A stretch of 64,000 bases of DNA from NCBI GenBank assembly GCA_037893245.1, contig JBAIAA010000311.1, positions 620,001-684,000 on the forward strand, written 5' to 3'. Positions 44,244-56,153 of this stretch are shown one piece after another. Under the pieces are notes generated by a model. The model saw only the letters and a program-made list of their open reading frames with translations. It ran no database searches and had not been told where the DNA came from. Position numbers and translations under genes: made by a program. Each line of letters starts with the position of its first letter. Within the stretch, counting starts at the first letter, position 1. The stretch is from Crossaster papposus (taxonomy: Eukaryota; Echinodermata; Asteroidea; Velatida; Solasteridae).

Positions 44244-47200
44244 GGGTCATTCTATAAATCTGGGGTCCAATAGTGTGACATGAGGTTAAAATTTGAAAAG
44301 CATTAAAACAGATTAAAAATATTATGATTTAATAAACAACTATCCGTGTTTTCTTAAAAAAAAAAAAAAAAAAGGAAAGTAATGTGTACGCCTAATTTAA
44401 CACACTTCATGTAAGTGAATGCCAACAAAATTGACCAATGTAACGGGGACACCAAAACAAACATCCATCACCAGCTACAATATGACACGAGTTACATATA
44501 TTGTCTTAGTTAGTTCTTTTAAACTAGTTTTCAGGTGATATTTAACCATGAAAAAAAATAGAGGAAAATTTGAATAAGAAATTGTATACACACAAAAATC
44601 TGAACATGCTACATTTTGGCTAAGCAGGCACTTTTTGAACTGAAGTTTTTATTACTGAAAACTTTGCTCAACAGATTTGATTTTAAACACCTTAATCCAT
44701 CAAACTCAATCATATCAATACATTTTTATTGCAAATGCTTACCTTCCTACTCAACATTTTATGTAGCACTAAGTTGAAATAAGACATGTCGCGTGTTATG
44801 GGGACACCAAGACTTTCGTGTCCCCTGTTATGCGCAACACACAGTCAATGATCCAGGTAAAATAACAGTTATGTGTCTGTAAAGTTATAACAACTTCAAT
44901 TTTGTAACTATGTTTCACAGGATATTGATCAAGGAAAGATTGTTTAAAGTGGAGAACATACATTGTACCACCTGCAAAAGTAACTGTTATTTTCAACAAG
45001 TCGTGCTTTATGCCCAAAGGTTGAGCTTAAAGAGTTTATGTACGCATCTTTCATGTAAATCTTTCAAAATCCCACCCACATATTTTTTAACTGTAGCTGT
45101 ACAACTAAATACCTAATGTCGTACAATGTATATGGCATTAGTTAAAATGTGTCATGTACAATAAAGGGGACACGAAAGTTCTGGTGTCCCCCCCCCCCCT
45201 AAAACATCAAACAACTCCAAGAAAAAACCTCAACCAAACCAACAACTTTTATACAAAAACGCTGCCGTCTAATTAACCTTTTCATTTGAAAAAGAAAACA
45301 GACTTGCATGAATACAAAAATTAGGCCAACAGTTTATTGGATTTGTCTGTGTTGAATTTCAAGTATGGCCTCGTTCCTTTAAATATTGTGAGCGGTTGTT
45401 CCAGTCGCATCACGATGTCGCTTGGTGGGTGAGTATAACTCGCAGCAGCTTTCCCCTCCGGCCATGTGTAGAGGTGACTGTTTGCATTCTGCACCAAGTA
45501 GGTTAACTTAAAATTGTCGCCATGTAGTGAATCAACCTGAAGATTAAAATAAAGCAAAATATAAAAACCTATATTTAGAACCTTTGTTTCTTGTTTAAGA
45601 ACTATAGATGACCATTTAAAAACATTTGACTTTACTCGTTCATTCAATGTTCTAGTCGACACCAAAAATGAACCAGACTTTTAAGACCAAGACAAAAGAC
45701 TAAACAATAAAAAAAGGTCACAAACTCACCATTGCAATAAACACTTGCTCTTTTGCCTTCTTTCCAGCAACAGGAACTCTGACTGCAACAAAATCACTTT
45801 GTGATATCTGGTCTGTTGGTCTAAGCTCAGCATCCTCTGAAAGACGTGAATCAGAGTCATCGAAGACTGAAATAAAAGGATTTAAATAAAATTCAGAAAC
45901 GTCTATTATTTATCAGTTAATTTACATGTTTTAATAAAACATGCAAAATTTATTCAATATATGATTATTCTTTATCATAAATATCACCTTTGCTTTTCCC
46001 ATCATCAGGTGTGTTTCTTGTCCCATCGTCAGCTGCCATACTGCTAATATCCTCCTCCTCGTCCTCCTCCTCTGCTCCACTGTTCACCTCGTCCTCATTG
46101 TGGTCTTCATTGATATTATCTTCACCACTGCCATGTTCCTCACTGCCGGTCTCATCAAAATCCCCCTCCATCACATTTTCTCCATCTTCACTGTCTGACT
46201 TCACTGTATTCTGCTTATAATATTCACAGGTCTTGTACGATTCTTCTGTGCTACCCGCTTACTCGCACGAATCCTCATCTGGAAAGGTGGAGCCATTGAT
46301 GAATGCCTGATAATAAATGTTGATCTCGCTTGATGTAAATAATAAGGCTAGACCTGAAAATCGAGAGAAATATAGACCTACACAAATTCAGTTAAAATGC
46401 AACCTGCACAAGATAATGTATTGAACTATTATTTTAAACACTGAAGTGACCTGGGACCATATCCCTCCCAAGAAAAATATATACAAAACAAATTAAATAA
46501 ATAAATAAAAACAAATCAGCAAACGTTAATTAGCCCACAACAACTATGGGTGACAATATCTACCCAACCATGTTTCATGACGATCAAAACTGCATTTGTG
46601 TTCTGAAAATCACACTTTTGATGACGTCATATGTCTATGATCTAACAAACCTAGTATTAGTATAAATAAGAATTTTAAATTTAGCATGTTCTTATGAGAT
46701 ATACATGTATGGCTTTCAGGTTCGTGGCATTTTGTTAAAAGAGCAAGAATTTAAAAATAAAATGGAACAACTTACAAGCCTTTACAATCAGTGTTTTGGT
46801 AAAATAGTCAAACTAAATACTAAAATAGGTTTGTTATGAATTGAAAAACCAGTTGCACATGTAAATACTCAGTAAACCTATATTTATAAATGACAACTAA
46901 ACAAAAGTAAATGGTATTTCAACATATCTCTGCAAAATATTATGATGTACTGTAACCCTGTCGCACCCCCTGCAAAATGGTCCGGTCCTTTTTTAAAATT
47001 CCCCAGTATTATGTCGATCAAAACAATCAAGTACTGGCAGTGAAGTACATGGGCCGGTTTCTGGGCCTACATGTGATTTTGTTACTTAATTAAAAAAACT
47101 TTATTATAAATTGGTCAATACTCAATAGCATTCGTACAGGAGGAAAAAATGCTTTAAAGAACTATAAATCCGCAACTGTGCTACTGCTACCCAGTCCTAG

Positions 47201-48504
47201 TATTTATGCCTCAACAATCGGCATACATGTACTTTTGTATCAACTCCATGCATGTTTTACGTTACGTTACAGGGGACACTTGTCGTCCCTAAAAATATGC
47301 ATACGTCGACCACTTTTTGTTAAGAAAACATGACTGAAACACTTCTTTTCATTCAAAGATCGGAACAATGTTTAAGAATATTCAAAGAAGATTAAACATT
47401 TGTGTTTATAGTGTTAGTTCATAGCCTCAAACGCGAACGACAATTTTCCCTGCCACTTTCGGCGCAACAACATACTACACGCACTCGCAGCGTTATGGGG
47501 GACACGCCACCTAATTGTGTCCTCGTGCACGAAAGCGGCTCAAACGCGGTTAAATACGGCTCCAAAATCCAACATTTTGATGCTTTTTACGGAAGATTTT
47601 ACCCCCACCCCGATGCCAAAATGTTTAAAGAAACATTGCATACTCACCTTTACGAACGATTGTAGCATGTTGATGGTCGACGCAACGAAAATGCCCAACG
47701 TTACTTCGAGATCAAGCAGGGACAAGAAAGTTAATTCAGCTCCATTTTGTGCATGGCGCGAATTGATCGCGGTTTTCTTGTTGTCAGGCAAAACATCCGG
47801 GACTTTCCTTGACGTCATTTATTCCTTGAAACTATGGGGCGTCGTTTACGCAAATAGTGTAGCCTTGAAATTTGCCAGCGTTACGATGGGTTGGGGACGA
47901 CAAAATTCTTCGATGTTTTGAAACGCGTTAGAAACTTTCTAAAACTAGTTTGAACGCTCAAAAAAAGCGAATATCGGTGGGAGTTTAACTGACTCTTCAG
48001 TATAAGGTAGCTTTCAGAGTAAATGTACGTGTATTTACCTTTACATACGCATCTGAAAACACAAAAACCAGCGCAACTGCATGTAGGGACACTAAAACGT
48101 TTCGTTGGTACCGTACTTTTCCAAAGGCCAGCATGGGAGATTGTATGCAACATTAACACTAAATACTTTTGCATTATCGACTCTTGTTGACGTATTTTTC
48201 AATTGACAAACTATAGACTGATTTAATATCGGGAGAATGGTGAAAATGATGAATGAAATTATTATGTTTTTATGTCACAGACGTTACCTAAAACTAGGGG
48301 GGACACAAAGACAAAGAAAGACTCGATCTCAAAAAATGTAATTGATTGGAAACTCTTTTATTTCAAATAAAATACTAGTAATCGATGAAGTATAACTTAA
48401 GACTTAAATTTTCGGTTTCAAAGTTTCCATTCACACAAAAAATGGACATCGAATGTGCATAGTGTGTGAAAACGGCATTGGACCCCAGATTTATAGAATG
48501 ACCC
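44244..48504. mobile_element. 4.26-kb DNA transposon-like element with perfect 28-bp TIRs
   Basis: The left end GGGTCATTCTATAAATCTGG continues through GGTCCAAT to 44271. The right end (48477-48504) is its exact reverse complement over 28 bp. Flanks ACTA and ACTT may be a mutated 4-bp target duplication. It interrupts dispersed repeat Y. Inside lie a five-exon minus-strand gene (45321-47818) and at least eight GGGGACAC or close variants near both ends. I see no DDE, HUH or tyrosine recombinase signature, so the superfamily is unknown and the copy may be non-autonomous. Confidence 0.8.
45321..47818 (-). CDS. Five-exon gene inside the TIR element, function unknown
   Basis: Proposed exons (minus strand): 47818-47648, 46306-46263, 46190-45988, 45866-45730, 45536-45321. 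All have GT/AG borders and phases fit throughout (0, 2, 1, 0), giving about 256 residues. Exon 1 starts MTSRKVPDVLPDNKK and has a consensus donor AAAG|gtgagt. Exon 3 is very acidic (runs of Glu/Asp such as EEEDEEEDI). Exons 4-5 form a compact domain: SDFVAVRVPVAGKK, FIAMVDSL, FKLTYLVQN, LYTWPEG, DIVMRL. Its pattern resembles Tudor/SH3-like 'V.V.Y.G...pG.V' modules seen at the ends of some transposon-linked proteins; that is inference. The exon 2/3 border is the least certain, because an alternative reading without the 72-base intron meets a TAA. Confidence 0.55.
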
Positions 48505-49364
48505 ACTTACCTAGCCAGAGACTAACATCGTTGAAAGTAAGTTCATATTATTTTCCACTTTCAAATTATAAGCCACTTCCGGTTTGGACCGGAAGGAAGG
48601 GTCACGTGATTTTACGCACACGAGATAAAATGAAGATCTTTAATTATGTTATCGATTCCCACAAACTTCAAGTTACGGTCATTCGCGGTTGATTTTGTAT
48701 TGATTTTCAAAGATTAAATTATTAAAACTTTAAGATGACGTCACATGTCACGTGATGACGTCATGATGACATCCGAGTTTTAGGCACTAGCTCAGTATGA
48801 GTTCTGAGTATGTGCAAAGTTTCAATGACATTGAAGTCTGTTTAATGACAAAAGTGACCGCCAGAATGAACGTGTACAAAGTCTATGCGATTTTTGGCAC
48901 AAGAACAAGAAGAAGAAGAAGAAGAAGAAACTAGAGATCTATGTCTGTTTGCAACAGAACACAGGGCTTTTCCGCATAATAATTATGATCATTTAATGAG
49001 TTCATGCTTTTGTGTGTATATGTCTAGTCAGTTCAAAATACTTTCGAATTTAGAATTTCTCACATTTTTGTACAATTATGTCTAGAAAAGATTTTTGAAT
49101 AAACATTGCAGTTCATAAAAGTAAAGCATGTATCTTAAAGCAGTATTCCAAAGTTTAATTGGCATAGTGTTCAACTTATCCTATTTTCGTCTATTAATGT
49201 GGTGTACGAACAAATGCTCATATTTTCAGTGATGTAGAGTTTATGGGTGGCCATGAAAGCTGTTGCACCATATATGAACTCATCTGCTGATAGTACGATG
49301 TTATATGGCAATTTATAGTTCTTAAGACAATAGCTGGTCAGTATAATTGTATATAAGAATATGT

Positions 49365-49990
49365 TTACGCTATCATTTAATGGGCAATTCAAGATTATAA
49401 TATCTGTACGGATTGATGTGTCAGCAATTTTTGAAAAAGGAAAGCTCTTTTCAACAGAACTTCCGGTCTGATGACGTCATGCGCCTAAAACTTCGCACAC
49501 ATCTTAAGTTGGTCCAGGTCATCATACACACCAATATTTAGGCGATTCCGACAAACTTCGCCACAGACATCTATTCAAAATACATTTTTGAAAATTTTCA
49601 ACCTGTTGCTAGAGGGCGCTCAAAAGTTAAATGACGCCATTGGTAGATGATTTCAAGAATACCATTAGCCAAGAGGCTAACACCGCTGAAAGCAAGTTCA
49701 TATCTATTACCACTTTTAAATAATAAGCCACTTCCGGTTTTGGCCTTTTTCGACCGGAAGCAAGGGTCACGTGATTTCACGCACACTGAATGAAATAAAG
49801 ACCTCAACCTACTCTACCACTTGCCGGCAACAAAATGCTGCGGACGCGTACGGTTGATTTCTTATGCCTTTTTAAATATCAAAAGTGTCACAATTTAATT
49901 GCCTATAAATAAACACCTGATGACGTCATCATGACGTCATCATTACACAATGTTGTTTGAATTAGGGTCTTTGCTTGGACAAAGAGTGAT
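49365..49990. repeat. Dispersed repeat Y, copy 2
   Basis: Nearly identical to 50300-50960 (offset 935). It contains TTTACGCTATCATTTAATGG, the CTTCCGGTCTGATGACGTCA block, GGTCACGTGATTTCACGCAC and a closing TGATGACGTCATCATGACGT. Noncoding. Confidence 0.8.
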
Positions 49991-50299
49991 ATAAATGAAT
50001 TACTGGCAAACAGTCGAAAATCCCGTAAAAGTGTTACTAAGATGCTGCCCGCTCGTTTTACGCTGCCTGGCCGTGCACAGCTAATACAACCGTTAAAGTT
50101 ATGTACTGCCCTCTTTTGGCGAGAATGAAGGGACGTAATGCACACTGCACGGCGTTTCAATGCCACGTGTACGTGCTATACATGTGGAAGTCCTGGTTAA
50201 AGCTCTCTGCCGCAACTTGCGCAAGGGTATTTTTTTGCCGACGCCGCGTCAATTGTGTGAACATTTTGAAAAGCTGGGAACTTGAGACTGTTGAGGCAA

Positions 50300-50960
50300 A
50301 TGTTTACGCTATCATTTAATGGGCAATTCATGATTATATCTGTACGGATTGATGTGTCAGCAATTTTTGAAAAAGGAAAGCTCTTTTCAACAGAACTTCC
50401 GGTCTGATGACGTCATGCGCCTAAAACTTCGCACACATCTTAAGTTGGTCCAGGTCATCATACACACCAATATTTAGGCGATTCCGACAAACTTCGCCAC
50501 AGACATCTATTCAAAATACATTTTTGAAAATTTTCAACCTGTTGCTAGAGGGCGCTCAAAAGTTAAATGACGTCATTGGTAGATGATTTCAAGAATACCA
50601 TTAGCCAAGAGGCTAACACCGCTGAAAGCAAGTTCATATCTATTACCATTTTTAAATAATAAGCCACTTCCGGTTTTGGCCTTTTTCGACCGGAAGCAAG
50701 GGTCACGTGATTTCACGCACACTGAATGAAATAAAGACCTCAACCTACTCTACCACTTGCCGGCAACAGAATGCTGCGGACGCGTACGGTTGATTTCTTA
50801 TGCCTTTTTAAATATCAAAAGTGTCACAATTTAATTGCCTATAAATAAACACCTGATGACGTCATCATGACGTCATCCTTACACAATGTTGTTTGAATTA
50901 GGGTCTTTGCTTGGACAAAGAGTGATATAAATGAATTACTGGCAAACAGTCGAAAATGCC
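50300..50960. repeat. Dispersed repeat Y, copy 3
   Basis: Directly repeats 49365-49990 with only scattered differences, separated by about 310 bp of different sequence. The pair looks like a recent segmental or tandem duplication. Confidence 0.8.
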
Positions 50961-51234
50961 CTTTGAAAATCGACAATTTTTTCTTAATTTTTGTGTACAA
51001 AGTCTATGGGAGAAATTAAATATTCAAAAATCTATAATAAATTAGTCGATGACGTCACCATGACGTTACTCTTCGGGACACATCTCTGCTATAAGGACTA
51101 TGACTATGCTTAATTTGAATGATGTATGGCCAAGATTAATAGCAAAAGTGGCACGCAGAAAAAACGTGTACAAAGTCTATGGGATTTAGGCGACAAAAAG
51201 AAGAAGAAAGAACAAAAATGAACACAAAAAGAAA

Positions 51235-51507
51235 GGCTTTTCCGCTGTTTGCGGAAAAGCCAAAAAAAAAACAAACAGAAGAAAAAGAAAGGCTTTTTCG
51301 CTGAAAGCGAAAAAGCCAAAAAAACAAACTTTAACGATTACAATAGCCGTTTCGGCTGAATTGCCGAAACAGCTTAAAAAAAAGAAAAAAAAAAACTTTA
51401 ACGATTACAAGAGCTGTTTCGGTGAAAAACCGAAACAGCTAAAAAAAACGAAAAAAAACCAACTTTAACGATTACAAAAGCTGAATCGGTGAAAAACCGA
51501 AACAGCT
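51235..51507. repeat. Array of five consecutive hairpins
   Basis: Stems: 51235-51261 (GGCTTTTCCGC, TGTTT loop), 51291-51317 (GGCTTTTTCGC), 51345-51374 (AGCCGTTTCGG, one mismatch), 51412-51440 (AGCTGTTTCGGT, GAAAA loop), 51479-51507 (AGCTGAATCGGT, partly mismatched). A- and C-rich spacers separate them, and AACTTTAACGATTACAA precedes each of the last three at a 67-bp period. No coding capacity. Confidence 0.85.
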
Positions 51508-51923
51508 AAAAACAGTCGCATGTACATCACCTAAACATTTAGTTTGTAACCCCTTTTTTGCATAGAAGCAATTTTTATGCAAAGTATTTTTTTTGCTTAG
51601 CAGATCCTTGAAATTGGCACCTTGTGGTGGTCTCATCTCTTCGGTATAACATGTTATTGGTTCCTTTGACTGCTGGAAGCACAACAAAATGATCAGTACT
51701 CTTTATGAATAAAGACAGACAGACTTCAGGTTTGTGTGCTGTGTATTTTATTGTTTACTTCTGGAACAGAATTGTCTGCGTTATCGAGTTAACTTAAAAG
51801 TGTGCATTTTTTGTATATAATCAGTTGAGAATAAGCAAGTTCGGTATTCCAACTGCACACAACAAGAATTGTTTGCGTGTGTATTAAAAATCATAATAAT
51901 TTGATGATTAACGACTGTTGGGG

Positions 51924-52310
51924 TTAAAGGTAGTATACACCATTGGTAATTTGTTGAATTATCAGGAATGGGTGGATTTGGGGGGTTGTATTTGATAGTA
52001 AATATCGTTTAACTGACCTGTCCGAATTTTTACATTCATGGATGCCGAGAAAAGCATGAAAAACAGCATTTGTTTTCCACCGGAGTCGAGCAGTTATTCT
52101 TATGTTATCTTTGTTTTTTCGCGCTCGCCGGACGGCGAGAATGAATTTTGGTTTATACAATTCAATTTTTTGGAACAATTACAGGATATCTAGGGCCCTT
52201 ATTTTGCTGGATGCCTACAATCATTATTTACTTTTAAATAAGTAAGATATTTCTTAATAATTCGGTAGTAAATTTTTTCGATATCTGCAAATGGTGTATA
52301 CTACCTTTAA
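51924..52310. mobile_element. MITE family B copy 3 (inverted)
   Basis: TTAA at both ends; inverted relative to 10943-11322. It is nearly identical to the next copy, about 700 bp away. Confidence 0.85.
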
Positions 52311-52626
52311 TATACCCTCTTTTCAAAACAAGGATGGTTCTCGAAACACATCTCGTCTGCTTTCGCGATTATCCTATTTTACAACTTGACCTCAAACTAA
52401 CTTTAACCTAAGTACGTGACCTTTAAAGGAAACAATTTTACAATTACAGCTTGTTTTACAACTTGACCTCACATGTGACCTGCTTCCAAGAATAGCAATG
52501 AGAAACGTGTTTATTGGGAAGGGGCGTAATCATACATGTAGCTGTTTTTCTTTTAATTGTTAGACAATTCTCGGTCACATGGGAAGGACATTAAATTGAA
52601 GGACGTGTAACGTCAATATTAGATAT

Positions 52627-53013
52627 TTAAAGGTAGTATACACTATTGGTAATTTGTTGAATTATCAGGAATGGGTGGATTTGGGGGGTTGTATTTTATA
52701 GTTAATATCGTTTAACTGACCTGTCCGAATTTTTACATTCATGGATGCCGAGAAAAGCATGAAAAACAGCGTTTGTTTTCCACCGGAGTCGAGCAGTTAT
52801 TCTTATGTTATCTTTGTTTTTTCGCGCTCACCGGACGGCGAGAATGAATTTTGGTTTATACAATTCAATTTTTTGGAACAATTACAGGATATCTAGGGCC
52901 CTTATTTTGTTGGATGCCTACAATCATTATTTACTTTTAAATAAGTAAGATATTTCTTAATAATTCGGTAGTAAATTTTTTCGATATCTGCAAATGGTGT
53001 ATACTACCTTTAA
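52627..53013. mobile_element. MITE family B copy 4 (inverted)
   Basis: TTAA at both ends. It differs from 51924-52310 at only a handful of positions, far less than from the other family members. Confidence 0.85.
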
Positions 53014-53573
53014 CAAAAAATCCCCTACCCAATAAATTATATATAATTTTAAAGCTAAGAATTTAAGGAATCTGGAAATACCAATATCTCAACTTTACTC
53101 TGATTTCTCGGGAGGTCACATATGTGAGGGGTTCTGGCAAAATGAGACAAAACTGGGCAAAGGTTGAACTGATGGTTGATGGTTCTCAGGTATTAGAAAG
53201 GAGGATAACATTCTCCTTACAATGCTGTTTCTTGCACTTCAATCGGACATTTCATTAACAAGTTATGGCTGGTTATGATTTGCATTTATCAACATGTTGC
53301 AAAAGTAAAATATTGAGGGTGTATTTCACCACTTTTTAACTATTTCTTTAGGAATATGGTTAGCAGACACAACACAAAATAAAATATCAATAAATATCTA
53401 CCATTTACTATTTTTTGTCTTCTATAGCCTGTGCCCAGTTCTGTCTCATTTTGCAAGAACGCCTTGCATATACAAGTAAAGGTTACAAAAAGATGTACAT
53501 GTACTTTTCTCTTTTTCTGCATTCCTATGTTTTTGACTTGCTTTTCCACCTTTCTGGAATTTGATTATACAAA

Positions 53574-54972
53574 TCATGTCGGAACAAGAATCTCTTGTAG
53601 GTTTACTAGAGCACAACAGACAGTGAATATATGATCTACAATGTCACTGCACTGTAATGGAAAGTCTCCCTTCAGCATTCTGAATTCCTTTATTCTTCCA
53701 ATCAGCCTTTCCACATGAATTCTGGAATTTGACACTGAAGCATTGGTTATGTTTTTCTGCTCAGTGAACATCTTCCCTTTTTTACTGAATTCTGGTATTA
53801 CCAGCTTGCATCCACGGAGCAGAAAGTCTGACTTGTCTTTGAACCCTTTGTCTGCAAGTACAATGTCCCCTCTCTCCAGCATGTCCAAAAACCCACTCTT
53901 TCGGACAATGTCAACATCCGACATGTCACCACCAGCAACAGCAGATATGAAAGACACAGAACCTCCAGGAGTGCAAGCGACAAGGACCTTGTAGGTATGG
54001 CGTTGTTTGTAGTTAGAGTACAGCTTGGAATTGACATCACTTTGTGATGGTCGCTGTGTCTGTACTTCAGTACAATCAATTACAGCTTGTACTTTGCCAT
54101 GTTTCCTGAAGCATTCAGGGAGTTGGTTGCTGACCTCTTTATGACTTGGCCAGTAAATTAGGCTGCGAAGCTCCAAAGCAAGAAAGGGAAGAAGAGTGGA
54201 TATTATATTTGACACAACTGATGTGCTAATGCCAAATCTGAACCCCAAGTCTTTATCAAGAAGATTGAGACGCAGTTTTATGAATGCCAGTAGCAACTCA
54301 TCCTTCTTGGTCAGTTTTCTTTTCCTTCCAGGTTTGTCAGCTCCGGTCCTTTGCCATCGTTTTGTTTTAAGAGATGTTTTCCCTCTATAGTAGTGCAATC
54401 TTGTCATTTTCTCCCTGACATGGTCATAAATCCACATGAAGATTGCATATGAATTGATTCCTGTATACAGTTTCATCAGACTGCTGTTGTCCTTGATATC
54501 ATTGATGGTGAAACACTTGGACCTTTTTGATTTGAGGTGTTTTGCCTGATGCTTTATTAAGTTCTGTGAAGTTTCGAGTTGTTTTTCCAACTGGGCAATC
54601 TTGTTTCGATACTGCTGAACAAGCGACTCACAGGCTGGACAGGGATAAGGCATTGGATGAGTTCTTTGACATGATCCACTCTGGCTGTCACCCATCACTG
54701 TGCATGTGTATTTGGTGTGGTCATTCTGGAATCCATTTTTGCACATTTCTGTGGTTGGAGGTGATGGTTCTCTGGATACACTCGCACTTGTCATGTTGAG
54801 ACGTTTTTTTCTTGAAGGAGGTGTGTGTCTTTTACAGGGCGAAGGGAGTGATGGAGTGGTATTATCATATCCCTTCATGTACTTTGTGGGATGTTGAGCT
54901 TTCATTCGAGGCTGACCAAACTCAAAGTGGTTGCTGCAAACAACGGTGTTCTTGTTAACTTTGTAGTCTGCC
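53574..54972 (-). CDS. ISL2EU-like DDE transposase with THAP domain remnant, 5' exon missing
   Basis: On the minus strand an exon opens after tttgtctacag (AG at 54974-54973). It first encodes NTVVCSNHFEFGQPR, the C-terminal C..H of a THAP zinc finger, then a Ser/Pro linker, a CPAC pair and a coiled segment. The HTH and catalytic core follow: FRFGISTSVVSNIISTLLP, VIDCTEV (Asp), VLADKGF (Asp) and RIHVERLIGRIK (Glu). This is the DDE_Tnp_4 family; THAP plus this core marks the ISL2EU branch near PIF/Harbinger. The frame is open for 466 codons to the stop at 53576-53574. The first half of the THAP finger must lie in an upstream exon that I could not find, so completeness is unknown. Confidence 0.85.
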
Positions 54973-55315
54973 CTGTAGACAAAGTAAATTCACAATAAAT
55001 TTAGAGAAAATGTCAACATAACACCTTAACCCCAACACCTTGACAGGCCTCGATCTTAACCGCGGCCACCGCGGCCATTGGCCGCATGCCCTTTCAATTT
55101 GGCCGCAATGCCCCTTCAAAATTTACCCTTACCGCGGCCAAGTTGGCCAGCTGCCCTTTTTGCAAAAAGCAACAGACATTTAATACGAGGCCCGGAATTT
55201 CACGGCAGAAAAACATAATGTACACAATTATTTCCAGTCCCAAAAATCTGCCCGTCGCGAAAATGACGCTGAACGTACAGTATTACAAATCTGACACTCG
55301 GCGATTCTCAGTCTT

Positions 55316-55451
55316 TTGTATACGTACATGTACATGTACATGTACATGTACATGTACATGTACATGTACATGAACATGTACATGTTTTACATGTACATGT
55401 ACATGTACATGTACATGTACATGTACATGTACATGTACATGTACATGTACA

Positions 55452-55493
<42 letters not shown>
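55316..55493. repeat. (TACATG)n microsatellite joined to (TTA)n
   Basis: About 22 copies of TACATG, interrupted near 55370-55390, run to about 55451, followed by (TTA)n. The hexamer is self-complementary and could form a cruciform. Open frames here (Met-Tyr repeats) are trivial. Confidence 0.95.
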
Positions 55494-55497
<4 letters not shown>

Positions 55498-55886
55498 TTC
55501 TGGTAATGAAACCAAGGATCCTTCAAAAGTGCTCAAGGCACTGTAGCTCGTAAGCCTGAAGAAACCCGTAGACAGAGGCTGTGTCAGCCAGGAACACCAG
55601 GGCAAACCCCTTCTCTTAGCGATAAGTGTTCTGGGTTCTTTTACGTGCATTATACAATTTTATAATGTTATAATGGGAAAGATATATACACACATTATAA
55701 ATTATACAACACACGGGACCTACAACTTTACGTCCCATCCGAAGGACGAAGCAATAGTGGTTTAATTGCCTTGCTTAAGGACACACGTGTCCACACCGAG
55801 ACTCGAACCATGGAGGAATGCTCGAACTCACGCTCTGCGGAACAGAAAACCAAGCTCTTAACCGCTCGGCCACGACACTCCACATG
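55455..55886 (-). mobile_element. tRNA-derived SINE, copy 2 of the 2317-2605 family
   Basis: On the minus strand the head reads GTGTCGTGGCCGAGCGGTTA (A box of a Ser/Leu-type tRNA) and ATGGTTCGAGTCTC (B box near 55800), then a core with CCTTAAGCAAGGCAATT, a body, and CTTGGTTTCATTACCAGAA before (TAA)n. The tRNA-like part has no proper anticodon arm and is not a working tRNA. Confidence 0.7.
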
Positions 55887-56153
55887 TACATGCATACATG
55901 TGCAGACCATCACATGGAGGACCTATTGAGCAGTCTATCCAATAGGGGACATTTTTCTGGAGGTACATGATCATATCAATGTGAGGACGCCATACACATA
56001 ATTCTCTATTTTGCTTATTATCAAGGTGCGTTTGCCATTTCAGCCCAAATACATTCACAAATGCTTTCTAACACGAGTGAATTATTTCCTCGGGTGCGGA
56101 CAATTGCTGCGTGTGTACACGTCCACCGGCGTGGAGTGGTTAAAGATAGCCAC

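Larger units (their letters stand above)
43990..48690. repeat. Older dispersed repeat Y, split by a 4.26-kb insertion
   Basis: The left part (43990-44243) and right part (48505-48690) match consecutive parts of the repeats at 49365-49990 and 50300-50960: ACTTCCGGTCT.GTGACGTCAT, CTAGAGGGCGCT, then GCTAACACCG-like and AAGCCACTTCCGGTTT and GGTCACGTGATTT blocks. The two halves are separated only by the element 44244-48504. Confidence 0.7.

Noticed and set aside
47402..47665. 87-codon plus-strand frame containing MGDTPPNCVLVHES
   Set aside because: The minus-strand exon overlapping it has a consensus donor and fits a five-exon chain; the plus frame has no partners.
51235..51507. CRISPR-like array
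   Set aside because: Hairpins differ in sequence, spacers are low-complexity, and the genome is animal.
55308..55546. Met-Tyr and Cys-Thr repeat open frames on both strands
   Set aside because: They are translations of the (TACATG)n and (TTA)n microsatellites, with no coding signal.
55790..55886. Functional tRNA gene
   Set aside because: A and B boxes are present, but the cloverleaf and anticodon arm do not form, and a SINE body follows.
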